Shown: piece after piece, positions 1 through 10,349 of the stretch
How the letters are laid out: each line of letters opens with the position of its first letter
How positions within the stretch are numbered: the stretch's first letter is position 1
DNA from: Petrolisthes cinctipes
Lineage: Eukaryota > Arthropoda > Malacostraca > Decapoda > Porcellanidae
Length of the DNA: 64,000 nt
Direction: 5' to 3'
Assembly (NCBI GenBank): GCA_033782935.1
Contig: JAWQEG010002462.1
Coordinates: forward strand, 148,501 to 212,500
Notes under the pieces: model-generated
Database searches by the model: none
The model's input: the letters and a program-made list of their open reading frames with translations, nothing else
What the model was told of the DNA's origin: nothing
Position numbers and translations under genes: made by a program

Positions 1-30
1 TATATGGATGATTATATTTGACCGCGACTA
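1..30. repeat. End of a Tc1/mariner-type inverted repeat, cut by the window edge
   Basis: These bases match 37131-37160, the right terminal repeat of the 33413-37160 element, with two or three substitutions. TA follows at 31-32. This is probably the end of another copy lying to the left. Confidence 0.5.
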
Positions 31-33
31 TAA

Positions 34-620
34 TGTGACATCTATATCCAGTAATCCATCATCTCCTGGGAACTGAAGGAGCTCATTTGCATAGCCTAGT
101 ACTTTGTTCTATGGCTTTCTGTAATATTTGTAGATTTGTAGTTTGTCTGTCTGTATACTTGTATGTCTATTTGTCTATCTGTTTATCTACCTTCCTATCA
201 ATCTATTTATTTATCTACAGTATTTATCTATTTTCTGTCTGTGTGTGTGTGTGTCTGTTGACTCTATTACTTTTGCTACACTGTCTTCAAGTTGCTGTCG
301 AGTTTTTCCTGATTGCCACTGAAGATAATATTACTTTTTTGTATTTCAAAAATTGTCTTTTACTTATTGGTGGCATATCAAATAATGAACAAAACCTTTG
401 TACAGATGCAAAAGATAATCCTTCAAACATAGCACTGTAAACATGTTTCATGGTGTTTGTTTCCAGCTGATAATATGAAGTTGCCTTACTGTTGAGTTTA
501 ATTAAGTATTAGAGTATTTATTTAGAAGATTGTAAGACTTGTTTAGTATTGAATAAGGTAGACTTGTATAAGCTACTTTTTGCTTTATGGAGTTTGGTGG
601 TAAGAGAAGAAAGAAGATAT
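34..620. other. No gene recognised; pyrimidine-rich low-complexity stretch
   Basis: About 125-260 is rich in TCTG/TCTA/TTTA and short TG repeats. The 117-codon frame across it (87-440) is low complexity and resembles no protein I know. I see nothing else in this stretch. Confidence 0.5.
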
Positions 621-623
621 TAT

Positions 624-935
624 GCTTGTCAAGTTGTCACCTATAATGACAACTCTACCTGTCATGGATTTGGCAGGATTATTTTGTGTCAAGTTGTCCC
701 CTATAATGACAACTCTACCTGTCATGGATTTAGCAGGATTATTTTGTGTCAAGTTGTCACCTATAATGACAACTCTACCTGTCATGGATTTGGCAGGATT
801 ATTTTGTGTCAAGTTGTCCCCTATAATGACAACTCTACCTGTCATGGATTTGGCAGGATTATTTTGTGTCAAGTTGTCACCTATAATGACAACTCTACCT
901 GTCATGGATTTAGCAGGATTATTTTGTGGAACCAG
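624..935. repeat. 60-bp minisatellite, five units
   Basis: Five near-identical 60-bp units alternate two variants (gtcacc/gtcccc and ttggcagg/ttagcagg). Because 60 is a multiple of three, frames stay open on both strands, so those ORFs are not genes. Each unit contains the inverted repeat GTTGTC(A)...(T)GACAAC around CCTATAA. Confidence 0.9.
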
Positions 936-1825
936 TCATCAAATGAACATGAATGGAACCCTCCACTGGGGGACTTATTGTATTGTGTTCAGTCCAGGCA
1001 TCATAAAGATGGATAGCCTTATATAAACACCACGTATTGAGGGAGTAACACACCAGATGCAGTTCCAGAGAACATAATAGATATAAAGGATTTTGTTGAT
1101 AGATGACCCTCTCTGGATATTTAGTGTCCTGCCTCACTATGACTTTCCTTTTACCTGAATCATCAGTGAGATTTGTCTCATCAAAATTTATTATGTTCTC
1201 TGGAGGAACACCTAGGGATTCTTTCAAGTTACTGTAGAACTGAGTTAACATGACTTTTGTAACTTTGGCTCTGATAGTCTTTATATTCTGGGACACTCGT
1301 TTGTGGTGCTCTAGGTACAGCCACAATCAAATATCCACCAGCACTTTCCTTCCATCGTACAAAGAAATCAGTCTCAAATCAAAATATAATCATACAACAT
1401 TTTATGTCAACTCAACCCCCTCAATTATTATTATTATGAGGTGCTGCAAAATCATACACGTGTTGTTTTTTATTACCAAGATATTTACTACGATGGAAGG
1501 AAAGTGTCAGTGGATATTTGATTGTGGCTGTACTTAGTGGCCCATTTCATACCCGGCAAATTGTTACGGAAACTTGGACCGTAACGCCTCATTTTTCTAA
1601 GTACCGTATGAGTTCACTAACATTCTCAAATGCATTATGTGGAGTGGGAATCCCCTTTCTGACAATGTGAGCATTCTGTTACACAACAGTAACTCTTTAT
1701 CATGAGTCAATGAGGTTCCACATCCTACTGGTTTGCTAGGTTTTGGTTTCATGTAATTATGCACTGTGCTCTTTTTTAATTTATATTTTTCTGCTGCTTT
1801 GCACACACTCATGTTGTTGTTGAAG
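936..1825 (-). pseudogene. Pogo-like (Tc1/mariner superfamily) transposase remnant
   Basis: Minus-strand remnant of a CENP-B/pogo-type DDE transposase. The N-terminal piece (about 1597-1825) has a psq-type helix-turn-helix with the residues MSVCKAAEKYKLKKSTVHNY. The downstream piece (about 936-1317) has the catalytic-core text NIINFDETNLTDDSGKRKV, where FDET carries an expected DDE aspartate, followed by LYDAWTE. The two pieces are separated by a 213-bp MITE, the N-terminus abuts a LINE 3' tail at 1826, and frames are broken in 1531-1596. The family assignment rests on motif recall. The copy is dead. Confidence 0.7.
1318..1530. mobile_element. 213-bp TA-flanked MITE (CAGCCACAATC family), copy 1
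   Basis: Near-perfect 42-44-bp terminal inverted repeats begin CAGCCACAATCAAATATCC and end with the complement. TA flanks both sides, as for Tc1/mariner or pogo insertions. The interior is AT-rich and noncoding. The insertion splits the pogo remnant. Related copies lie at 40427-40711, 42638-42850 (inverted, same length) and 46441-46513 (partial). Confidence 0.9.
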
Positions 1826-2885
1826 TTCCTCAAGGTGTCTGGCCGAGCAGCCCCCCCGAGCTCCTGAGGAAAGTCATTGCCTGAACTGGGCTTTCCCACA
1901 GTGCCCTCAGAGAGTGTATGTTGTGTTGTTGGTGAGTGTGGTTGTGTGTATTGCAGTCTTCCATAATGTGTTTAATAGAATGAGGTGTTGTGTTGTTGTG
2001 TGTGTTGCAGTCTTCCATAATGTGTTTAATAGAATGAGGTGTTGTGTTGTGTTGTTGGTGAGTGTGGTTTTGTGTATTACAGTCTTCAATAATGTGTTTA
2101 ATAGAATGAGGTGTTGTGTTGTGTGTGTTGCAGTCTTCACTAATGTGTTTAATAGAATGAGGTGTTGTGTTCTGTTGTTGGTGAGTGTGGTTGTGTGTGT
2201 TGCAGTCTTCAATAATGTGTTTAATAGAATGAGGTGTTGTGTTGCATCCTGGACAGACATCCACAATGGCTCCATCCAGCTTCTTGTGATATGTCAGAAG
2301 GGCCGGGTGGTGGCCACACCACAGCCTGGCCAAGTGGACTCTGTCCTCACGGGGAAGGGAGAATTCAGATGGGTGGATGTCAGGAGGTCGTGCATGCAGC
2401 TGTGTGTTGTTTTTGAGTGTTTGGATGGATTGATGAGTGATTGGAGTATGTCAGGAGGTCATACAAACAGCTGTGTGTTGTTTTTGAGTGTTTGGATGGA
2501 CTGATGAGTGATTTGAGTATGGATGTGTTTCTGGAGATTGGTTTGGAATGGGCAGGGTGTAAGAGATGATAGTATTTGTGTATGGTATTGATTTGAGTAT
2601 GGATGTGTTTCTGGAGATTGGTTTGGGGTGAGCAGGGTGTAAGAGATGATAGTATTTGTGTATGGTATGGTGTACTGGGTGTTGTTTTGATGTTCCCTGG
2701 CATGTGTGGGTGTTGTGTCATGTAGTGTAGTGGATGGTGTGTGTGTGTGTGTTGTGTCATGTAGTGTAGTGGATGGTGTGTGTGTGTGTTTTGTGCCATG
2801 TAGTGTAGTGGATGGTGTGTGTGTGTGTGTTTTGTGCCATGTAGTGTAGTGGATGGTGTGTGTGTGTTTGGGTGTTGTTGTTGTT
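1826..2885 (-). mobile_element. 3' part of an old LINE copy (copy B)
   Basis: The minus strand matches the last part of the LINE ORF at 2903-5811: text of the type GHHPALLTYHKKLD, then CPGCN, ending WESPVQAMTFL. The 3' tail is a short (AAC)n at 1814-1830. At 2700-2880 a (CA)n-rich unit encoding THTHHPLHYM is repeated four times. Frames are broken. The matching upstream piece is at 33095-33330, so B and that piece are most simply one copy split by the younger LINE. Confidence 0.75.
1917..2250 (-). repeat. Minisatellite inside the LINE zinc-knuckle coding region, five units
   Basis: A unit of about 52-72 bp contains cagtcttc..taatgtgtttaatagaatg. It occurs five times here, once in the well-preserved LINE (near 3026) and six times at 44110-44470. 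On the minus strand it encodes NTTPHSIKHIMEDCNTHN, the H-x4-C half of the terminal C-x2-C-x8-H-x4-C motif. Confidence 0.85.
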
Positions 2886-5811
2886 GTTGTTGTTGAAATT
2901 CCTCAAGCTGTCTGGCCGAACAGCCCCGAGCTCTTGAGGAAGGTTATGGCTTGAACCGGGCTTTCCCACAGTGCCCTCAGTGAGTGTATCTTGTGTTGTT
3001 GGCGAGTGTCGTTGTGTTCGTTGCAGTCTTCCATAATGTGTTTAATAGAGTGGGGTGCTGTGTTGCATCCTGGGCAGGTATCTATGATGGCTCTATCTAG
3101 TTTCTTTTGATATGTCAGAAGAGCCGGATGGTGGCCGCTTCTCAACCTGGCCAGGTGGACTCTGTCTTCGCAGGGAAGGGAGGATTCTGATGGGTGGATG
3201 TCAGGGGGTCGTGCATGCAGCAGGGTGTTGTTTTTAAGTTTTTTGATGGATTGGTGGGTGATTTGAGTGTGGATGTGTTTTGGGAGGCTGGTTTGGGGTG
3301 GGCAGGGTGTAAGAGATGAGAGTATTTGTGTATGGTATCGTGTACTGGGGGTTGTTTTGATGTTTCTTGGCATCTCTGGGTGTTTTGCCATGTAGTGTAG
3401 TGGGTGGTGTAGATTTCTGGAGGCTGCAGCAAATGTTTGTGTGCCTCTCATGTCAAGGTGGTCCTTAATCTTGAGGATTTTGGTTTCGTGGTGTAAGTGG
3501 TCTGTGGGTGTGGTAGCTGTGCAGCCTGTGATTGTTCGTAGGGCTCTGTTTTGTATGGTCTGTAGGGTGTTGAGATGAGTCTCAGTGAGGTTTGAGGCCC
3601 AAGGGGGGCTTGCATAATCTATCACTGATCGGATATATTGTTTGTACACTGTGGTTGTGGTTTCTTTGGTGTGTCCAAATGTTGTGCTGGTAAGTGATCT
3701 GAGGGCCGTAAGTCTTTGCATGCATTTGTTTTTGATGGTTGTGATGTGTTGTTTGAATGTCATGGATGTATTGTATGTTATGCCAAGTATTTTGGGTGTG
3801 TGTGTGTGTGGTATAGGTGTGTTGTTTATGGTGAGGTGTGGTGTGTAGCGGTGTTCTGCGTTCCAGTTGATGAGAAGGGTGGCTGTTGACTTGGTGGGTG
3901 CTATTTTAAGTCTGTTTGTGGTGAACCAGGCATTAAGTGTGTTGAGGTAGGGTTGGAGGATGTGAGTGGCTGTGTCTGCATTTCTGTGTGTACATGTGAG
4001 TGTTATGTCGTCTGCGTAGGAGGCTACTTGTATTTGTGGTGTCTGGGGTGTTGGTAGGTCGTGCATGTATAAGTTGAAAAGGTTGGGTGAGAGTACTGAG
4101 CCTTGGGGGACGCCGTTGGTGAAGCTTTTTATGTTAGATGATTGACCAGCATGTGTAACATGGGCTATTCTTCCTCCTAAGAAGCTGGTTAGCCATCTTT
4201 TTGTATTGTTGTGCATATTTGTGTTGTATATTTTGTTTGTGAGGTTGTGGCGGGGGATGGCATCAAATGCTTTAGTAATGTCCAGTGTGACTAGGAGTGT
4301 TCTGTGTGGGGGTCTATCTGAGTTGATGCCATCATAAATTCTTTGTGTGAGGTCTGTAAGAAGGGTGTTTGTTGAGTGTAGCGGTCTGAAACCATGTTGT
4401 GTGGATGCAAGGGGAATGTGTGGTGTGATTTGGCTGATGATGAGGCGTTCAATAACCTTGGAGGGGGTGCAAAGGAGGGTAATGGGGCGGTGTGATGAGG
4501 GTAGTGTGGGGTCTTTGTTGGGTTTGGGGATAGTGATGATGTTTCCGTGTTTCCAGATGTTGGGTATTGTGTTGTGTGAGTAGCTGTAGTTTGCTATGTT
4601 AGTGAGTGCTTGTATGCCTTGTGGTCCGAGGTGTTTGAGGTGAATGTTACTGATGTTGTCTGGGCCACAGGCAGGTGAGTGTTTGAGGTTGTGGATGATG
4701 TGGTTTGTTTGATGGTTTGTGAATGGTGTATGGACTGAATCAGTGGGGAAGTATTTCCTGCGTCTGATGACTCGTCGGTCTTCAGGGTGCGGGTGAAGGT
4801 GGCTGGTGTGGGAAAAGTGCTGGATGAGGGTGTTTGCTTGTTGTTTGTTTGAGGGTATGATGTTTGTTGTTGTGATGGCTGCGTGTGATTGTGTAGTGTT
4901 GTTGTTGGATAGTGTGATGCTGTTTAGTGTTTTGTAAAGTTTTCTGGTGTTTGTTTTGTGATCCAGTGTGTTGACAAACCTTTGCCAATTTAGTGTTTTC
5001 TGTTCTTTGATTTTGTTGTTTATTTGTGTGTTTAGTGTTTGTATTTGGTGTACTGTGTGATGTGTGAGTGGAGTTGGGGGTGAGTGTTTCAGTGTGTCTC
5101 GTTGTCTGATGAGGCCCTGAATTTCTGTTGTAAAGTTGGGGTTGTATTTTCTTCTGTTGCCTCTAGGGATGTGTTTGTTGTTTGCGGTTTGTATGATTGT
5201 GTTGAATTTTTGTATGGTAGTGTTGATGTTTGTGATGGGTGTATTGTTCAGTTTTTCAAGGTGATCTTCTGTTTCTGTAGTGAAGATGTCCCAGTTGGCT
5301 TTGGTGTAGTTAGTGTATGTGTGTCTGTGGCCAGCTGGGGTGATTCTTGATTTAGTTGTGATGATGATTGGGAGGTGGTCAGAGCCGAGTGTGTTGACTA
5401 CCCTCCATGATGTTCTGGGTGCTAGGTTGTGGGAGCAGAAGGTGATGTCAGGTGATGTTGGTTGGTAGAGGGCTTGATGAGGGATGTGGGTGTGTTGGTG
5501 TGTGTTGTTTAGTGTGATGAGGTTGTCTGTTTGGGAGAGGATTTCAAGTCCTCTGTTAGTGTCTGGGTTGTTGATATACCAGGCCGATGTCTTGGCGTTG
5601 AAGTCACCACCTAGGATGAGGTTAGGTTGGCTGGTGATTTGTTTGAGTTGGGGGGTGAAGTTATGGGGAACTGTTGGGCTGGTTTGAGGGGGGATGTATA
5701 TGTTGGCTATTGTGGTGCTTGTTGTTTTGCCGGTGCGTATTTTGATGGCCTGAATTTCTGTGATGGTGTCGTGATGGGGGAGAAGGGATTTGAGATGTGC
5801 ACTGGTTTCTG
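2886..5811 (-). mobile_element. Jockey-superfamily LINE, 3' part (copy A)
   Basis: This is the 3' portion of a non-LTR retrotransposon whose 5' portion lies at 32318-33094, separated by the CsRn1-like insertion at 5812-32317. The element ends at about 2886 with an (AAC)n tail (gttgtt on the plus strand), directly against the older copy B. The 4-bp sequence tctg occurs on both sides of the inserted LTR element (5808-5811 and 32318-32321). Confidence 0.88.
2903..5811 (-). CDS. LINE endonuclease-reverse transcriptase, C-terminal 970 codons (interrupted gene)
   Basis: This frame encodes most of the LINE polyprotein, used for target-primed reverse transcription in the nucleus. It opens inside the APE-type endonuclease: GGDFNAK at plus 5597-5610 and LGSDHLPI near 5370-5395. 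It continues through RT motifs LDITKAFD and NGVPQGSVLSP and the catalytic YADD (4007-4018), then a C-terminal C-x2-C-x8-H-x4-C knuckle near 3020-3075. It stops at 2903. No stop or frameshift lies in the 2.9 kb. The apparent methionine at 5824 is in the LTR of the inserted element and is not a real start. The true frame continues without a shift at 32318 and carries the endonuclease start and a 2A motif. No RNase H domain was seen. Clade (I/Jockey/R1 group) is not resolved. Confidence 0.88.
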
Positions 5812-6321
5812 TGTAGTGTACCATAAAATAGGTCGATTTTCTTTGATTGAGTGTGTAACCATTCTCTAATTATCTACCAGCCCTGTATTGTGATTCATTT
5901 ACCATTACATTCCTTCATGCAGATAGCCTATGCAATTTCTTTCAGCATATTCTCTTTGCCATTTTGTGTAATCTCATTGTCTGCATACTCTTGCAAAATT
6001 TCATGTATACAACATATGTATTATACATTTAATACCATAACCAAATACTCTTAGCTTTGTTAACGTCAGGTACACAGAGAATTGTATATAGTGTTAACTT
6101 TTTTTGACATTAAATCATAAGGAACTATTCACCGCATCTCTCTCTTCCTTGAGCACTTCTTAAAGAGAGTTATAGACACTAACACTTCTTAAAGAGAGTT
6201 ATAGACACTAGCTCCTGAGGCTGAGAAGTGTAGTGGAGAAACCCTGACAGTGACCCTTACACAGGAGCCTTCTTTAGGTAGCAGCACAACTTATAGTTGG
6301 TGGCTACACCACCCACCAACA
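5812..6321 (+). repeat. 5' LTR of the CsRn1-like Ty3/gypsy element
   Basis: 510 bp, starting TGTAGTGTACC and ending CACCAACA. It matches 31808-32317 with four substitutions by eye and no length change. It contains an internal duplication, cacttcttaaagagagttat twice (near 6150-6205). It is preceded by tctg, which also follows the 3' LTR, so the insertion boundary is well defined. Confidence 0.95.
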
Positions 6322-6323
6322 AG

Positions 6324-6768
6324 TGGTGACCCCCGGAGATTGCAGCCGTCACCAACAAGTGGTGACCCCCGGAGATTGCAGCCGTCACCAACAAGTGGTG
6401 ACCCCCGGAGATTGCAGCCGTCACCAACAAGTGGTGACCCCCGGAGATTGCAGCTGTCACCAACAAGTGGTGACCCCCGAAGAGAGCAGCTGCAGCAATC
6501 ACCAACAAGTGGTGACCCCTGGAGATTGCAGCCGTCACCAACAAGTGGTGACCCCCGGAGATTGCAGCCGTCACCAACAAGTGGTGACCCCCGGAGAGTG
6601 CAGCCGTCACCAACAAGTGGTGACCCCCGGAGAGTGCAGCTGTCACCAACAAGTGGTGACCCCCGGAGAGTGCAGCTGTCACCAACAAGTGGTGACCCCC
6701 GGAGAGAGCAGCTGCAGCAATCACCAACAAGTGGTGACCCCTGGAGAGTGCAGCTGCCGCGATCGCCA
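6324..6768 (+). repeat. 36/42-bp minisatellite, 12 units, each carrying the tRNA-Trp-type PBS motif
   Basis: The first TGGTGACCCC lies two bases after the LTR, the normal place for a primer-binding site. The unit aacaagtggtgacccccg... then repeats 12 times, mostly 36 bp; two units are 42 bp with an extra agcagctgcag-type segment. Each unit keeps TGGTGACCCC. All lengths are multiples of three, so frames stay open on both strands (6250-7332 plus, 6257-6955 minus). I regard those frames as by-products. Confidence 0.92.
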
Positions 6769-6789
6769 ACAAGAGTGGATCAAGCTGCA

Positions 6790-6920
6790 GTCTACAAGAA
6801 CGCCTTTGCCCTGCAGTCACTATCAAGTAGTGACCTGGAGTGCTGCCGCTACCCTCCAATAGTCTACAAGAACGCCTTTGCCCTGCAGTCACCATCAAGA
6901 GGTGACTTGAGTTGCTACCT
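6790..6920 (+). repeat. Duplicated leader segment
   Basis: The phrase gtctacaagaacgcctttgc with about 20 further bases occurs near 6790 and again near 6862, both followed by tcaagtagtgac- or tcaagaggtgac-like text. Confidence 0.7.
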
Positions 6921-7100
6921 CTCCTGTGCAGCTGTTGCTCCTGCCACAGTGCCACTGTCCATCCTATCTACATTATCGCTGCGAACCCTGAGGCATCACC
7001 AGTCCACAGCAGCCATCTGTAAGCCTCCAACTACGCCGTTGCTGCCTGCCATCCAACACCTATACACCACTGGTACTCGCGGCAGTCTAGCTACCAGCAA

Positions 7101-7245
7101 CAGTGCTTCACCTTGGATTACAGTGCTTCACCTTGGATTACAGTGCTTCACCTTGGATTACAGTGCTTCGCCTTGGATTACAGTGCTTCGCCTTGGATTA
7201 CAGTGCTTCACCTTGGATTACAGTGCCTCACCCTGGATTACAGTG
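7101..7245 (+). repeat. 20-bp minisatellite in the leader, about 7-8 units
   Basis: Units of cagtgcttcaccttggatta with single-base variants (ttcg, cctca, ccctgg) run head to tail between the PBS array and gag. Short reading frames across it are repeat artefacts. Confidence 0.9.
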
Positions 7246-7403
7246 TTTCACTCTGGACGTGTATTGTCCTTTATTATTAGTGCCTTGTGTGTGAATTACA
7301 GTGCCAGTGTATTCAGCAGCATACTGATATAACCTGACTAACGCAGCTGCCGTGATATCAGGTAACCCTCGTCAGCATTTACACCCTGAGTTCACTGACC
7401 AGT

Positions 7404-8219
7404 ATGTCTACTGAGGATCTCTCAAACTCAGGCAACCACACTGCCACTGCAGTAGCCATGAGAGCCCCTGCTTTCTGCAACCAAGACCCCACCATATGGT
7501 TCTCAATACTGGAGTGTGGTTTTGCTGCTTCTAATATCACGAGAAGCCTCACTAAATTCTCACATGCTGCAAGTCTGCTACCACCTGAAGTTCTCACTCA
7601 AGTATCTGATGTCATTACTTCAGCCTCAACCTCTGCTACGCCCTATGAGGATCTTAAGGCAGCAATTTTAAATCGCCTACAATCATCAGTGGCTGCTCGT
7701 CTCCGCGAGTTGCTATCAAGAGAAGAACTTGGTGGAGAGAAACCTACAGACTTACTACGTCGTATGAAAACACTGCTTGGTGACAAGTACCAGGCCTTTG
7801 ATAAAGATCTTTTCAAACAACTGTTCTATCAACACCTGCCACCTGACATTCAATGTGCTCTCATCAGTGTGAAAGGCAAGCTGCCGCCAGATGAGCTTGC
7901 CAATCTTGCAGATGACTACATGGCAACTCTTCCACCTGTACCAGCATCACCAATCTCCTCCATCACGACACAAGAAAATTCCCAAATTGCCCAGCTCGCA
8001 AATCTAATTTCCCAGCTTACAATGGAAGTCAGCAACCTGAAGAAACAAATCAACAACCACCCAAGTTCCCGACCCTCGACGCCAAACCGCCAACACCAGC
8101 GGTCACGTTCAAGGAGCACTTCAAACTTCTGCTACTACCATCGCAGGTTTAGGGATAAGGCTCTCAAGTGTGAAAAGCCCTGCAGCTACATGGCGTCAAA
8201 CAACAACGGCGAACATTAA
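7404..8219 (+). CDS. Gag of the CsRn1-like element
   Basis: 271 codons with an intact frame. Structural protein expected to assemble the retrotransposon particle in the cytoplasm. The N-terminal two thirds looks like a gypsy capsid (segments APAFCNQDPTIWF and LLGDKYQAFDKDLFKQLFYQHLP). Then come a short helical stretch (NLISQLTMEVSNLKKQ), an Arg/Ser-rich basic patch and CYYHRRFRDKALKCEKPC, a C-x2-H-x9-C-x3-C finger in place of the usual C-x2-C-x4-H-x4-C knuckle. That motif is typical of CsRn1-clade gag. The start is the first in-frame ATG after the leader. The pol frame lies one base back (-1) and is already open where gag stops. Confidence 0.82.
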   Translation: MSTEDLSNSGNHTATAVAMRAPAFCNQDPTIWFSILECGFAASNITRSLTKFSHAASLLPPEVLTQVSDVITSASTSATPYEDLKAAILNRLQSSVAARLRELLSREELGGEKPTDLLRRMKTLLGDKYQAFDKDLFKQLFYQHLPPDIQCALISVKGKLPPDELANLADDYMATLPPVPASPISSITTQENSQIAQLANLISQLTMEVSNLKKQINNHPSSRPSTPNRQHQRSRSRSTSNFCYYHRRFRDKALKCEKPCSYMASNNNGEH

Positions 8220-8221
8220 CG

Positions 8222-8722
8222 CAGCATAATGTTTGCCATACTCAGTCTACGCTGCTCCACATCTTTGATCGCCGGTCCCATACCAAGTTCCTGGTAGACA
8301 CCGGTGCCGACGTAAGTGTCCTCCCTGCTACAGCCAGCCAGCGGTCGCTACCTCCTTCTCTGCATCTCTATGCTGCTAATGGTACCAAGATACCTGTATA
8401 CTCGCGATAAACAGTGCATCTGGATCTGAACCTTCGCCGCTCTTTTCAATGGACATTCTACGTAGGAGCAGTGTCACAAGCCATCCTTGGTGCTGATTTT
8501 CTCAGTCACTTCAACCTGATGGTAGACGTAAGAGGACAAAAATTGGTCGACCCACTCACAGATATCTTTACAAATGCACAGCCAGCACCTGGTGACAGCA
8601 CACACCTGTCTGCTATCAACCATGACCACAAGTTTGCTGACCTCCTCAAGTCATTCCCTATGCTGACTCAACCCTACTCATCCAGCATACCTGCCAAGCA
8701 TCACGTGACTCATCATATATAG
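8222..8722 (+). pseudogene. Protease region of the CsRn1-like pol, with two in-frame stops
   Basis: The translation contains FLVDTGADVSVLP, with the DTG catalytic triplet of aspartic retro-proteases, at about 8288-8326, and later AILGADFLSHF, the usual second protease motif. A TAA at 8408-8410 splits these two halves and a TAG at 8720-8722 closes the segment before the RT. Confidence 0.82.
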
Positions 8723-9178
8723 ACTACCGGACCCCCAGTGCATGCCAAGGCTCGACGCTTAGCCCCTGAGCATTATAAGAAAGCCAAAGCCGAGTTCGAA
8801 TCTCTGATGAGTAAAGGCATTATACGGCCCAGCAGCAGCAACTGGTCGTCGGCTCTTCACATTGTTCCTAAGAAGACCGGAGACATACGACCTTGTGGTG
8901 ACTACCGTGCCCTCAATTCACGCACCGTGGAAGATAGATATCCTGTGCCCAACATTCAAGAGTTCACTTCCCAACTCTCAGGTTCCACTATCTTCTCTCG
9001 GATCGACCTCGTCAAAGCATTTCATCAGATTCCAGTCCATCCCACTGACATCCCAAAGACGGCCATTATCACACCTTTTGGCATGTTTGAATACGTCCGG
9101 ATGCCCTTTGGATTGCGGAACGCGGCACAAACGTTTCAACGTTTCATAGATGAGGTCCTTCGAGGTCTACCCTACTGA
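8723..9178 (+). pseudogene. Reverse transcriptase, N-terminal half (CsRn1-like)
   Basis: Continues the protease frame after the TAG. RT fingers and palm are recognisable: [35 protein letters not shown] (first catalytic Asp) and [22 protein letters not shown] at 9176-9178 falls just before the YIDD box. Confidence 0.85.
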
Positions 9179-10241
9179 TTTGCCTACATAGATGACCTTC
9201 TCATTGCTAGTCCTGATGAAGCCAGCCACAAGCAACACCTCCGCCAAGTCCTCCAGAGACTGCAAGATTATGGCATCCAAATCAACACAGACAAGTCTGA
9301 ACTCGGTGTGACATCCCTTGAGTTCCTAGGTCACACAGTCTCTCCAGCAGGCATTGCTCCACTTCCCTCAAAGTGCGAGTCCATCCAGCAGTTTCCCAGG
9401 CCATCTACCCAACGCCAGCTCAAGGAGTTCCTTGGGATGGTTAATTACTATAACCGCTTCATTCCACACTGCTCACTCCTGCTACGACCATTGTATGCCA
9501 TGATTAAACCTTGCAAGAGAGGTCAATCTGTTACCCTCGTCTGGACTGAAGAAGCGGAAGCGGCCTTCCTCTCAACAAAACAGGCCCTCAGCGACGCTGC
9601 CACACTCTCTTTCCCTGCACCAGACGCAGAAACTTCAATTGCTACAGACGCATCAAACATTGGTGTTGGTGCCGTCCTACAACAGCGTGTCGGTACATAC
9701 TGGAAGCCAATTGCCTTCTTTTCCAAGAAACTCACCTCGGTGGAGTCGAAGTATAGCGCCTATGACAGGGAGCTACTTGCCATCTTCAAAGCTGTCAAGC
9801 GTTTTCGCTACTTCATCGAGGGACGCAGTTTCCACATCTACACTGACCACAAGCCACTCACTACAGCATTCCTCAGAAATAAGGAATCTTACACCCCACG
9901 ACAAATGCGCCACATGGACTACATTGCCCAGTTTACCACGGATATACGATACGTCAAAGGTGCCGACAATGCCCCAGCTGATGCCCTCTCTCGAAACATC
10001 AGTACTGTAAAATCTTCTCCCATCGACTATGCCACCATTGCTGCTGATCAAGTCGGTGACGCTGAGCTACAGCGACTGTTGGATAACCCTGCACTACAGA
10101 TGAAGAAGATTACACTTCCAGACACCCAGGTCACACTGTACGCTGACACCTCCACCGACACTCTCCGTCCATACATACCAGAGAAACATCGACACCAGCT
10201 CTTCAAGAAGTTACATGACCTCTCACACCCTGGAATCCGTG
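9179..10241 (+). pseudogene. RT palm, RNase H and integrase N-terminus (CsRn1-like), cut by the array
   Basis: Starts with FAYIDDLLIAS (RT YIDD), followed by LEFLGHTVSPAGI. RNase H has SIATDASNIGVGAVL (Asp), SAYDRELLAI (Glu), IYTDHKPL (Asp) and APADALSR (Asp). The frame ends in the integrase zinc-finger start (LHDLSHPGIR) at 10241, where the array begins. The frame resumes at 30777 after the array and one copy of ccgtg. Confidence 0.88.
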
Positions 10242-10293
10242 TGTCACGAGTCAGACATAATACTCGTGACGTAATTTGAATTACAGAGAGTTG

Positions 10294-10349
10294 GAAAATT
10301 CCATACTGGTGTCAATATAGAATGTTCTAGAGAAGGTTCTGGAATATTC
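10294..10349. promoter_or_regulatory. Heat-shock-element-like cluster in LTR1
   Basis: Contains GAAaaTTC (10294-10301), GAAtgTTC (10320-10327) and GAAggTTCtgGAAtaTTC (10332-10349). The last is four alternating, perfectly spaced nGAAn half sites, the consensus bound by HSF trimers. It is repeated at 16740-16795, 23186-23241 and 29632-29687. It lies in the presumed U3 but about 900 bp upstream of the TATA box. The match is seen directly; function is inferred. Confidence 0.6.

Noticed and set aside
585..1026. Three overlapping open frames on both strands
   Set aside because: All lie in the 60-bp minisatellite, whose length is a multiple of three; repetitive peptides with no family likeness.
6250..7332. 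360-codon plus frame and 232-codon minus frame
   Set aside because: Kept open by 36/42-bp and 20-bp repeats in the leader of the CsRn1-like element; PTSGDP-type repeats are a by-product.
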